Assembly (NCBI RefSeq): GCF_050947335.1
Contig: NC_134988.1
Location: 2,852,001 to 2,916,000, forward strand
Length of the DNA: 64,000 nucleotides
Reading direction: 5' to 3'
Source of the DNA: Megachile rotundata
Taxonomy: Eukaryota > Arthropoda > Insecta > Hymenoptera > Megachilidae
Shown one piece after another: positions 56,329 to 64,000 of the stretch. The stretch's first letter is position 1. Each line of letters starts with the position of its first letter. The notes beneath the pieces were generated by a model. That model saw only the letters and a program-made list of their open reading frames with translations, did not search any database and was not told the origin of the DNA. The translations under genes were made by a program, and so were the position numbers.

Positions 56329-57159
56329 CAGTGCTCGGATTTAGTTGCACTTTTCGGACCGATTTCGGAGTAGACGCCTACCGTGCCCCCACTTCCGCGC
56401 TAGACTGCCCACGTGACGCTGTGTGCCAGAGGAGTCGTACGATAGATTTGTCGCGATCCATCCGTGATTAAAAATTTTGCTTGCACTGTTAATAATTATT
56501 ATTTTTACAGATTATTAAAGTTATTAATACTATGTTTACATCTACAAACATCTTTTATATATACATATAATAACCATAATACATGTTATAATAATTACAA
56601 TTTTGTCAATAGTTTTCCACATCACCCAAGAGGTACTACTGTTGATGCGTTTTTTTTAATTGGTTTTCCCTATAGGCCTATTCCACTAAATAAGAAAAAC
56701 GACAGTGACTCGGCAGAAAAGTCCAAATCACCCAGAAGATCGAAGGAAAATTAAAATATTTTCGATTTCTACTTTCCTACTAAGTCACTGCGTTCTAATT
56801 ATTTAGTGGAATAAGCCTATAGGGGAAACCACTTTAAAAAAACGCATCAACAATAGTACCTCTTGGGTGATATGGAAAACTATTGACAAAATTGTAATTA
56901 TTATAACATGTATTATTGTTATTATATGTATATATAGAAGATGTTTATAGATGTAAACATAGTATTAATAACTTTAATAAACTGTAAAAATAATAATTAT
57001 CAACAGTGTAAGATTTTTAATCACGGATGGATCCCGACAAATCTATCGTACGACGTCCCTGGCACACGGCGTCACGTGGACAGTCTAGCGCGGGAGTGAG
57101 GGCACGGTAGGCGTCTACCCCGAAATCGGCCCGAAAAGTGCAACTAAATTCGAGCACTG
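56329..57159. mobile_element. Palindromic hAT element, 831 bp
   Basis: Ends CAGTGCTCGGATTTAGTTGC and the complement of GCAACTAAATTCGAGCACTG are flanked by a perfect eight-base duplication, CTCTAGGG (56321-56328, 57160-57167). Eight-base targets and CAGTG ends are hAT hallmarks. The two arms of about 370 bp are nearly perfect inverted copies around a ~95-bp centre near 56703-56798. The 96-codon frame at 56464-56754 runs into the centre and is not transposase. Absent from block A. Confidence 0.88.
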
Positions 57160-57310
57160 CTCTAGGGTATTCGGACCCCAAAATCTATAAGTTCTCGTGA
57201 ACAAAGGTATGCATAGTCTTATAATATCTGTAGCCATTGAATGAAGTAAAACTAGATCCAAATAAGAGAAACAGACATTTAAAATCTCGTTGAACGTAAC
57301 AAAAAATTAA

Positions 57311-57628
57311 CCCCTTAACTTGTACGCTCGAGTTAATTCGAGCGCGCTAAACAAGCTAAACTGCGCACACTCGAGATAATTCGAGCGGCGTTGTATTTTA
57401 TGCTTTTATAATTTTTCACACTCGAATATAATCGAGAATTGAAAATAACAATGTGAAAGCAAAGAAAAAGAATTGTTTTATTGATATTTATTATTTACAT
57501 GGGATTGTAAGCTATAACACTTATTTATTCAAGAATAAAATATAGCCTTTTTCCATGGAACAAAACCGCAGTATATAAAAATTGATTTTTTTCCCCGATT
57601 TTTTAAAAAAAAACTGTGCGTTAAGGGG
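57311..57628. mobile_element. piggyBac-like MITE, 318 bp
   Basis: Flanked by TTAA (57307-57310, 57629-57632), with ends CCCCTTAACTTGTACGC and the complement of GCACAG..., namely GTGCGTTAAGGGG. Palindromic motifs CTCGAGTTAATTCGAG and CTCGAGATAATTCGAG, plus the weaker CTCGAATATAATCGAG, follow the left end. No coding capacity. Confidence 0.75.
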
Positions 57629-57632
57629 TTAA

Positions 57633-58510
57633 ACAGTAGGTCCAATTTAGACTCGTTTGTAGGATTCAATTAAATTAACAATATTGTACATTAAAATAAA
57701 CGTTACTACAACATTGAATGTCAATCTATGTGGAAAAAGTAAAAATATGTTTAAAAAAGATTCTTCATTTTGGAAGTACGAACAGGACGTTTCTTGGACA
57801 TAATTTTTATTTAAAATGGAATCGATATTTAAAATTACATTTAATTTATAACATGAACGTTTTCGGAATTATCGACCATCGGTTAATGTGGAAAATATAA
57901 GAAATATGGATAAAATCTTTGAATTATTATAGGTCTTCCTCGCAAATGCATCTTTTTCTTAAACAAAACCTGTTGCAAAACTTGACTTTAATCCAAATAT
58001 GGAGAGTTGCCAAAATAGCGAAAATTTTTAGTTGGTAAATGCTGCAATATACTGTCCAGTATTGAATACTTAATCAGGCGTCCACGACTAATCCTCTTTT
58101 TTTCTGTTCAACTGGTGACCAAGTATTACCGTTGGACTCTCCATACTGATCAGACGACCTGAAATATTCTTCTGTACTCTCTTGTATTAAATTATAGGCG
58201 TCCAGAAGATGCTCTGTTCTTTCTGGACCGAAGGACGGTCGGTCCTAAGCAGTATTCCTGGTATTTTCACCATATTCTCCTTCCGGAATTCCCAAGTATC
58301 CCTAACTCCTGCTCTAGACAGGCGTCCAGGTACTATCGCCGAACTCCCCAGCAGGAATCCCTAGTCAAACGATTTTTCTCCAGGCTGGTATCCAAGTATT
58401 ATTGCTGAATTCCCAAAGTCCTTAAGCTAGTTCAAGAGTGACCGCTGGTTCTTACTTCGTCTTCTTTCTTGGAACAGTAAATTAAATTATTTCCTACCGG
58501 AAGCCTCTAT
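57633..58510. other. Unassigned sequence with degenerate repeated phrases
   Basis: No gene is seen. Between 58080 and 58430 phrases like CCAAGTATTACCGTTGGACTC, CCAGGTACTATCGCCGAACTC and CCAAGTATTATTGCTGAATTC recur about every 150-200 bp. This may be the degraded 3' part of the Gypsy copy that follows. Confidence 0.35.
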
Positions 58511-61373
58511 TTTGCATGCGTTGGTCACTATTCCCAGTCGACGATATCAATAATTATGTTGTCAAATTCTCTCCTAACGGTTTCGCGAGTCGCTACTTGC
58601 TTCTCGTTTCGCGTAATAGCCTATATACTCGCCTTCTAAATATAGTAGGCCAAATCGGATTGAATAATCTTCATAATTTCCATTTTCCAGCAAGTCCTTT
58701 ATTAGTCTGATGTAGCGATCCGCGTCTTTTGATTGCTGTAATCGTTCCACCAGAGCATCTTGAATTACCAGACATCGGACCCTAATCAGTGCATTTGCAT
58801 GGTGCATCCTAGTACATACACGATGTTCCACTTCGTAATCGAAATCTTCTAGCAGTATACTCCATCTCGCGACTCTCGGAATGATCTCTTTTTTGCCCAT
58901 CGTGAGCTGAAAAGCTGAGTAATCCATTACGATTTTGAAATGAATCCCCAACAGGTACACTCGATATTTCTTAAGTGCTTGCACTTCAGCTAGAATCTCC
59001 AGCTCGTAGCTGTAGTACTTGCGTTCAGCATCCGCCGTCTTCCGGCTCACATATTGCACAGGATGTAATTCTTCATCATCCGGCGCTCTCTGAATAATAT
59101 TACTCCATATCCGTCCTGCGAGACGTCTGTATGCAGTTCCGTCTCCAATTTCATGTTGAATAGCCGCAATACCGGAGTTGTCCTCAAGACTCTCTTCAGC
59201 TCGGTAAACGCCTGTCGCTGCTCATCGTCAATTTTGAATTGTCGGTCTTTTTTTAGGAGATCGCTCCAGGGCTTGGTTATTTGGGAGTATCCCGTAATAA
59301 ATTTTCGGAAATAACCAGCTAAGCCAAGGTAGCTTTAAAGCTGCTTCGCTGTCGTTGGAAGAGGGAAATTGGTCACGGCCGCCACTTTCTCCGTAAATAG
59401 CTGAATTGTTCCTTCACAGATCACGCGTCCCAGAAATTCAATGCGACGACAAAGAAGTTGACATTTCCTCCAATTAATTATTAGACCGTATTGAGCTGCT
59501 ACTTCCAATGTATCTCGTAAACGATCTATGACCTTGTTGTAACCCTTGCCTAAAATGATTACATAGTCTAAATATACCTATACAACGCCGGCTTTAATTA
59601 GATCACGGAAAACAAATGTAATATAGCGCTGGAACACCACTAGAGAGTTGCAGAATCCAAAAGGTACCCTTAGGACCTCGTATTGCCCCGTTGGTGTAAC
59701 AAACGAGGTATACTTCCGACTATGTTCTGCTACTTTCACGTGGAAGAATCCGTCCTTTAAGTCCAGCGTGGTATATACTGTCGCATCTGCCAATCTATCT
59801 AAAATGTCTTCAATTATGGGTAATGGAAAACATTCTCTTACCGCTACTCAATTCAAGAGTCTGTAGTCTATACAAACTCGTGATGTACCATCCTTCTTTT
59901 GCACGACTACTACCGCGCTTGCGAACTCAGAGCAACTACCTCTAATTATGCCCCGTTTTAGCCACTCGTCTATTTGCCTGTCAACGTCATCGTTTTCCTT
60001 GGGAGCTAAGCGTCTAGGTCGGCTGTATATTGGCATTTCGTCTTTTAGAATTATGGACATCTCCACAGGCATCTCTTTTGGTCTTGTAGGCACGTAGTTC
60101 TCTACTATCTCTCGTGCCTTCTCCTTATAATTGCCGTCAACGTGCACTAGCCCATGGTTGGCGTTTTCCAAAGTGACTAGCAACAACTAGCTCCGAGCAG
60201 AGCTTTCGTCGGAATCGTCTCAGTCGGCACCATTCTATAAACTAGCGGATAACTTATTCTATCGATGGAGGTTACCGATTTTACAGTAAAGACTGGATAA
60301 CTGCAACAAAATCGGGACCCAAGCGTTGCAGTTATAGAGTCGAGGTGTCGATTTTGTGTTTACATTTGGCTCGAGCCGAGCGCCGAACGTAGAAAAGGAC
60401 AGAGACTGAAAGAGAGAGAGGTCCGAGGAAAGAAAACAATCGGCAGAGACGTATCGATGTGACAACACTAATGCAACAGTAAAATTTTTTTATTTTTTGG
60501 TTTTGCTAAATATTACTTTTATCAATATAATTGTGAGATTCTCCTCATCAAAATAAGACCAAACACGGCATAATTTGACCAACATTTGTTTATGTAGCAA
60601 TATTGTTTGTTTTTTCGAGTGTATTGAGGTGCGATTTTATATGGAACCAAAAGACCATTACTCACCCGACTTTACTAAAAATTTAATTTTTAATAGCCTC
60701 TCACGTTCGCTCTCTGTCCTTTCCTACATTTAGCGGTCGACGCGAGCCAAATGTAAACAAAGAATCGACACCTCGACTCGATAACTGCAACAAAATCGGG
60801 AACAAGTGTGTCGATTCCTTGTTTACATTTGGCTCGCGTCGACCGCTAAACGTAGGAAAGGACAGAGAGCGAACGAGTGAGGCTGTTTAAAATTAAATTT
60901 TTAGAGAAGTCTGACGAGTAATAGTCTTTTGGTTCCATACAAAATCACGCCTCCATACACTCGAAAAAACAAACAATATTACTACATAAACAAATGTTGT
61001 TCAAATTATGCCGTGTTTGGTCTTATTTTGATCAGGAGAATTTCACAATTACATTGGTAAAAGTAATATTTAGTAAAACCAAAAAATAAAAAAGTTTTAC
61101 TGTTGCATTAGTGTTGTCACATCGATACGCCGGTTCGGATTACATTACATACGCTGCTCGCTCGTCAAGTGTCAAAATTCAAGGGGGATCCCCCTAAGTG
61201 GTGGGGATAGTAACGTTGCAGTTATCCAGTCCATCGTTTGTCGCAGTTATCCAGTCTTTACTGTATTTGTACCTTCATGCAGATTTTCCCTCTACTGACA
61301 GTCGTCAACGTCTCTATGGGGTCATCTAAACGCTTCATCCCCATTTCTTGACGGAGATCGTCCCTCATGATAT
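58510..61373 (-). pseudogene. Dead Ty3/Gypsy pol fragment, split by a pogo-like MITE
   Basis: On the minus strand a protease-like segment (61373-61266, GKICMKVQI) is interrupted by the MITE and resumes as SIDRISYPLVYRMVP and ETIPTKALLGAS. RT follows: RPRRLAPKENDDVDRQIDEW, RVCIDYRLLN, TTLDLKDGFFHVKV, VLRVPFGF. RNase H follows at 59059-58574 (YYSYELEILAEVQALKKYRV). There are stops after YRLLN and after KAGVV, a mutated YLDY in place of the YXDD box, a further stop near 59334 and a frameshift near 59060. Integrase is missing. The wording is close to the intact element at the right edge, so both belong to one broad lineage. Confidence 0.85.
60284..61263. mobile_element. pogo-like MITE, 980 bp, largely palindromic
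   Basis: Ends CAGTAAAGACTGGATAACTG and the complement of CAGTTATCCAGTCTTTACTG are flanked by TA (60282-60283, 61264-61265). Two long inverted halves of about 450 bp share TTTGGCTCG, GGACAGAGA, GTCTTTTGGTTCCATA and CCGTGTTTGGTCTTATTTTG. The GATAACTGCAACAAAATCGGGA motif also recurs near the middle. There is no transposase. Confidence 0.82.
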
Positions 61374-61702
61374 TGTGGTGTGTGGTATGCGTGTGTGTGT
61401 ACTTTGTAATTGTATGGTATGTGTGTGTTTGACATGGGTGCATAATATGAATGAAGCTTGCGTATGGTATGATTGAAGTTTGCATGTAATGAAGGTTGCT
61501 AGAAGATTGTCTTTTTGGTGCGATTGAATGTTTTGAAAAGAAGCTGAGAGGGCATTGCTTTGTGAGAGTTTGAGAGGAAAAGACGTGAGAATTTTGTAAT
61601 TTGAGAAGTTTCATCTTTGTGTTGCAATTCATTAATTATACCCAGTAATATTTTGTTAATAAATTTCATGCATTATATTTAATTATTAAATATTATTCTA
61701 CA
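61374..61702 (+). repeat. 5' LTR of the right-edge Gypsy element
   Basis: The 3' end (TATTATTCTACA) is fixed by the primer-binding site. The 5' end is placed at TGTGGTGTGTGGTATGCG because older minus-strand Gypsy coding sequence continues up to that point. TTAATAAATTTCATGC gives a polyadenylation signal. Length about 329 bp; the 5' boundary may be off by a few bases. Confidence 0.7.
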
Positions 61703-61705
61703 AAT

Positions 61706-61723
61706 TGGGGGCTCGTCCGGGAT
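61706..61723 (+). other. Primer-binding site, proline tRNA type
   Basis: TGGGGGCTCGTCCGGGAT, three bases after the LTR, is the same 18 bases as the tRNA-Pro primer site known from murine gammaretroviruses. It implies that tRNA-Pro primes this insect element. Confidence 0.85.
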
Positions 61724-61856
61724 AAGAATTTAAACCGAGTCGTATCAGAGCAATTGTGCGGACATTTTGTGCAGACATTTTGTGTGAACATTTAGAGTAC
61801 TATTAATTGAGAGTATAGTTTGGAAGTGATAGTTTATTATTGAAGAGATCGTTAAA

Positions 61857-64000
61857 ATGAGTTGGGTAATTAAAAATCCAAATGATTTCTGCATCGCAGA
61901 ATTGAAAGAGAAATTGCGAGAAATGGGACTTCAAACTTCTGGGTTGAAAGCAGAATTGATTCAGCGTTTGTCTGACGCCGATCCAACGGGAGAATGGTTA
62001 AAGGTGCGTATAAGTGATGAAATTGAAGAAAATGCAAGTGAAAATGCGTCAGGATTTGATGAGTTGGCATATATGCGACGAGAGATGGAACTCTCGAAAA
62101 GAGAAAAACAATTGATGGAACGAGAGCTCGAATTTGCGCGACAACAAATTGAATTACTTCAAAGGATACAACGTGTAAACTCTAATTCTAACCAATACGA
62201 AGCGGAAGATTCGGCACGATCATTGCCAAGACAAGAACGACCGGCGCTTGTAAACATATCTGCTATTGCAGATTTATTAAGTAATTTTGATGGAAGTGAT
62301 AATAATTTTATTATATGGGAGCGTCAAGTTCAAACTCTAAAAACAACGTACCAGCTGACAGATGACATGACAAAATCATTAATGGGATCACATCTTAAAG
62401 GAAATGCATTTGAATGGTTTCATTCGAAATCAGAACATATTGCGATGTCGGTTGAAGAGCTACTGAAGAATTTGCGTGAAATGTTCTATCACCCTGAGAA
62501 TGTTCTTGAAATGAGGCGACGTTTTGAGGCACGTATTTGGAAAAAGGAAGAGAGTTTTAGCGAGTACGTGCATCAGAAGGTTATTTTGGGAAATCGTGTG
62601 CCAATTAGTGACACAGAAATTGTAGAGTATTTAATAGATGGAATACCTGATCGTGGATTAAGGGATCTTGCACGGGTACAAAATATTGCAACGAAAGGAG
62701 AATTGCTAGCGGCATTCAACAGAATTTCTCTTCGAGGAAGATCGTTGCCATTTACTCCAGTTACTAGACCTAAGGAGATCATGTGGTCACCAGTCAGGAT
62801 GCAAGATAAAAAAGAAGTGACAAATAATGAATTACGATGTTTTAACTGCGGCGACAAGAATCATCTGGGGATGAACTGCCCGGTTAAGAGCAAGGGTCCA
62901 AGATGTTTTGCGTGTCGAGAGTTTGGGCATAGAGCTGTAGATTGTAAGAAAGGACAGGTAAACGAATGTTCAGCAGTTGTTGTCAGGGATAATAAGGTAT
63001 ACAAATCCGTAAATTTATTGTCTAAACAAGTAGAAGCATTTTTAGATATGGGTAGTGATTTGCATATTATGAAAGCTGAACAATATATTAAATTAGGATG
63101 CCCAAGTTTACATGGTTCTGAAATATCTTGCAAAGGTTTCGGTTTAAATAAAGTTACTACATTAGGCAGTTTTTATGCAGATGTACAGATCGATGAAAAT
63201 ATTTTTCGATTGTTGATTCATGTTGTACCAGATGAATATTTAAGACACAATTTTTTGATTGGTTCACAGTTGTTAGAAGAGGCTAAATTGGTTATAGACG
63301 GCAAAAATGTTGAAATAACGAAGCGTGAAAATAATGTAACTAATTCTTGTGATGTTCCAGAAATATTTTCCATTGATGTCCTCGATGAGTCCAGCAACAA
63401 TTTAACAAATTCATTAATAGATTTACAGCATATCAAAAATGAAAGTATCAAACAAGAATTAGAGGATTTTATAAACAATTATGAACCAAAGGCAATTAAG
63501 GAGTCTAACATTAAACTGGAAATCGTATTAAAAGATGAAATACCTACGTATCAACCTCCACGTAGATTAGCACCGGTTCAGAGGGAAATAGTTAAAAAAC
63601 AAGTGGATGAATGGATGCGAGCAGGTATTGTGCAAGAAAGTACTTCTGAGTATGCTAGTCCGATCGTACTTGTTAAGAAAAAAGATGGTGGAATGCGTTT
63701 ATGTGTGGATTATAGATTGCTTAACAAGAAAATTTGTAAAGATCGTTATCCGTTGCCGCTTATAGAAGATCAAATAGATCGTTTACAGGGTGCTACAATA
63801 TTTAGTATCCTTGACTTAAAAGATGGTTTCTTTCATGTTCCAATAGAAGAAAATAGCCGTAAATGCACTGCGTGGATAGTACCTGATGGACATTATGAAT
63901 TTTTAAGAACACCTTTCGGTCTTTGTAATTCTCCGGCCGTATTTCAGAAATATATTAATAGCATATTTCGAGATCCGATTAAAACTGGTATCGTTTTAAC
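61857..64000 (+). CDS. gag-pol: Ty3/Gypsy gag-pol fusion, partial (runs off right edge)
   Basis: One uninterrupted frame of at least 714 codons encodes capsid, nucleocapsid, protease and the start of reverse transcriptase. Residues about 10-42 (IAELKEKLREMGLQTSGLKA) look like a SAP DNA-binding motif. A coiled coil follows (MELSKREKQLMERELEFARQ). The capsid region includes FIIWERQV and LKGNAFEWFH. Two CCHC knuckles start at residue 328 (CFNCGDKNHLGMNC, CFACREFGHRAVDC). The protease site reads LDMGSD at residue 397 where DTG or DSG is expected. RT starts near residue 560 (RRLAPVQREIVKKQVDEW, LCVDYRLLN, ILDLKDGFFHVP). Gag and pol share a frame, unlike the left-edge element. Confidence 0.9.
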   Translation, partial: MSWVIKNPNDFCIAELKEKLREMGLQTSGLKAELIQRLSDADPTGEWLKVRISDEIEENASENASGFDELAYMRREMELSKREKQLMERELEFARQQIELLQRIQRVNSNSNQYEAEDSARSLPRQERPALVNISAIADLLSNFDGSDNNFIIWERQVQTLKTTYQLTDDMTKSLMGSHLKGNAFEWFHSKSEHIAMSVEELLKNLREMFYHPENVLEMRRRFEARIWKKEESFSEYVHQKVILGNRVPISDTEIVEYLIDGIPDRGLRDLARVQNIATKGELLAAFNRISLRGRSLPFTPVTRPKEIMWSPVRMQDKKEVTNNELRCFNCGDKNHLGMNCPVKSKGPRCFACREFGHRAVDCKKGQVNECSAVVVRDNKVYKSVNLLSKQVEAFLDMGSDLHIMKAEQYIKLGCPSLHGSEISCKGFGLNKVTTLGSFYADVQIDENIFRLLIHVVPDEYLRHNFLIGSQLLEEAKLVIDGKNVEITKRENNVTNSCDVPEIFSIDVLDESSNNLTNSLIDLQHIKNESIKQELEDFINNYEPKAIKESNIKLEIVLKDEIPTYQPPRRLAPVQREIVKKQVDEWMRAGIVQESTSEYASPIVLVKKKDGGMRLCVDYRLLNKKICKDRYPLPLIEDQIDRLQGATIFSILDLKDGFFHVPIEENSRKCTAWIVPDGHYEFLRTPFGLCNSPAVFQKYINSIFRDPIKTGIVL

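Larger units (their letters stand above)
51690..57275 (+). repeat. Segmental duplication, block B (lectin B copy)
   Basis: This is colinear with 7549-13335. It contains lectin B and its flanks, lacks the two solo LTRs of block A, and has gained the palindromic hAT element at 56329-57159. Both copies are in the same orientation, about 44 kb apart. Confidence 0.88.

Noticed and set aside
61258..61632. 124-codon minus-strand frame
   Set aside because: Spans the MITE edge, the old Gypsy fragment and the plus-strand LTR; only its upstream-most residues over 61266-61373 are real ancient coding sequence.
1..64000. tRNA or rRNA genes
   Set aside because: I looked for tRNA A/B-box pairs with cloverleaf potential and rRNA landmarks and found none that held up; a covariance search could still find a diverged tRNA.

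Overview
This window is arthropod nuclear DNA, most likely insect and plausibly hymenopteran. It is AT-rich, has short GT-AG introns, and carries insect-type C-type lectins, a phospholipase B1-like lipase, and a dense mix of Ty3/Gypsy, Jockey, R1, Penelope, mariner/Tc1, pogo-like, hAT and piggyBac sequences. Host genes are few: two paralogous two-exon C-type lectin genes (A, 8.5-11.3 kb; B, 52.6-55.3 kb) and one six-exon phospholipase B1-like gene (25.5-30.2 kb). All three are on the plus strand with intact reading frames.

Layout. 1-3.95 kb: minus-strand Ty3/Gypsy element with LTR, primer-binding site, gag and pol; pol runs off the left edge, and gag-pol carries a textbook -1 frameshift signal. 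3.97-4.24 kb: Jockey-type LINE scrap. 4.6-6.75 kb: copy 1 of a long solo-LTR family (TGTAACGTCCC...GGGACGTTACA). 6.9-7.55 kb: dispersed repeat with three ~133-bp tandem units. 7.55-13.34 kb: duplicated block A with lectin A, interrupted by two solo LTRs. 13.35-13.9 kb: Penelope-like 3' fragment. 14.3-16.1 kb and 19.6-21.35 kb: GC-richer repeat block, split by solo-LTR copy 2, which itself holds a 1.39-kb fold-back element. 22.1-24.2 kb: Tc1-like MITE and a solo LTR. 25.5-30.2 kb: PLB1-like gene; its GC-AG intron 2 holds a piggyBac relic and an 868-bp fold-back element. 31.6-37.5 kb: LINE remnants (R1 and Jockey) cut by LTR-like insertions. 38.4-50.16 kb: one solo LTR (copy 4) blown up by nested insertions, including a piggyBac MITE, a pogo-like MITE, a 3.3-kb near-perfect palindrome and a mariner that in turn contains solo-LTR copy 3. 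51.69-57.28 kb: duplicated block B with lectin B and a palindromic hAT element. 57.3-61.4 kb: a third piggyBac MITE and a dead minus-strand Gypsy pol split by a pogo-like MITE. 61.37-64 kb: LTR, proline-type primer-binding site and an open gag-pol frame of a second Gypsy element running off the right edge.

The window shows no operon-like functional system. Its main interest is in transposon biology. Exact target-site duplications reveal nesting order. Near-perfect palindromic derivatives occur for several transposon superfamilies. Three TTAA-flanked elements share the design of repeated palindromic subterminal motifs. The two lectin blocks can be compared directly to date insertions and follow paralogue divergence. 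All coordinates were read by hand from the sequence; family names rest on motif recognition, not database searches.
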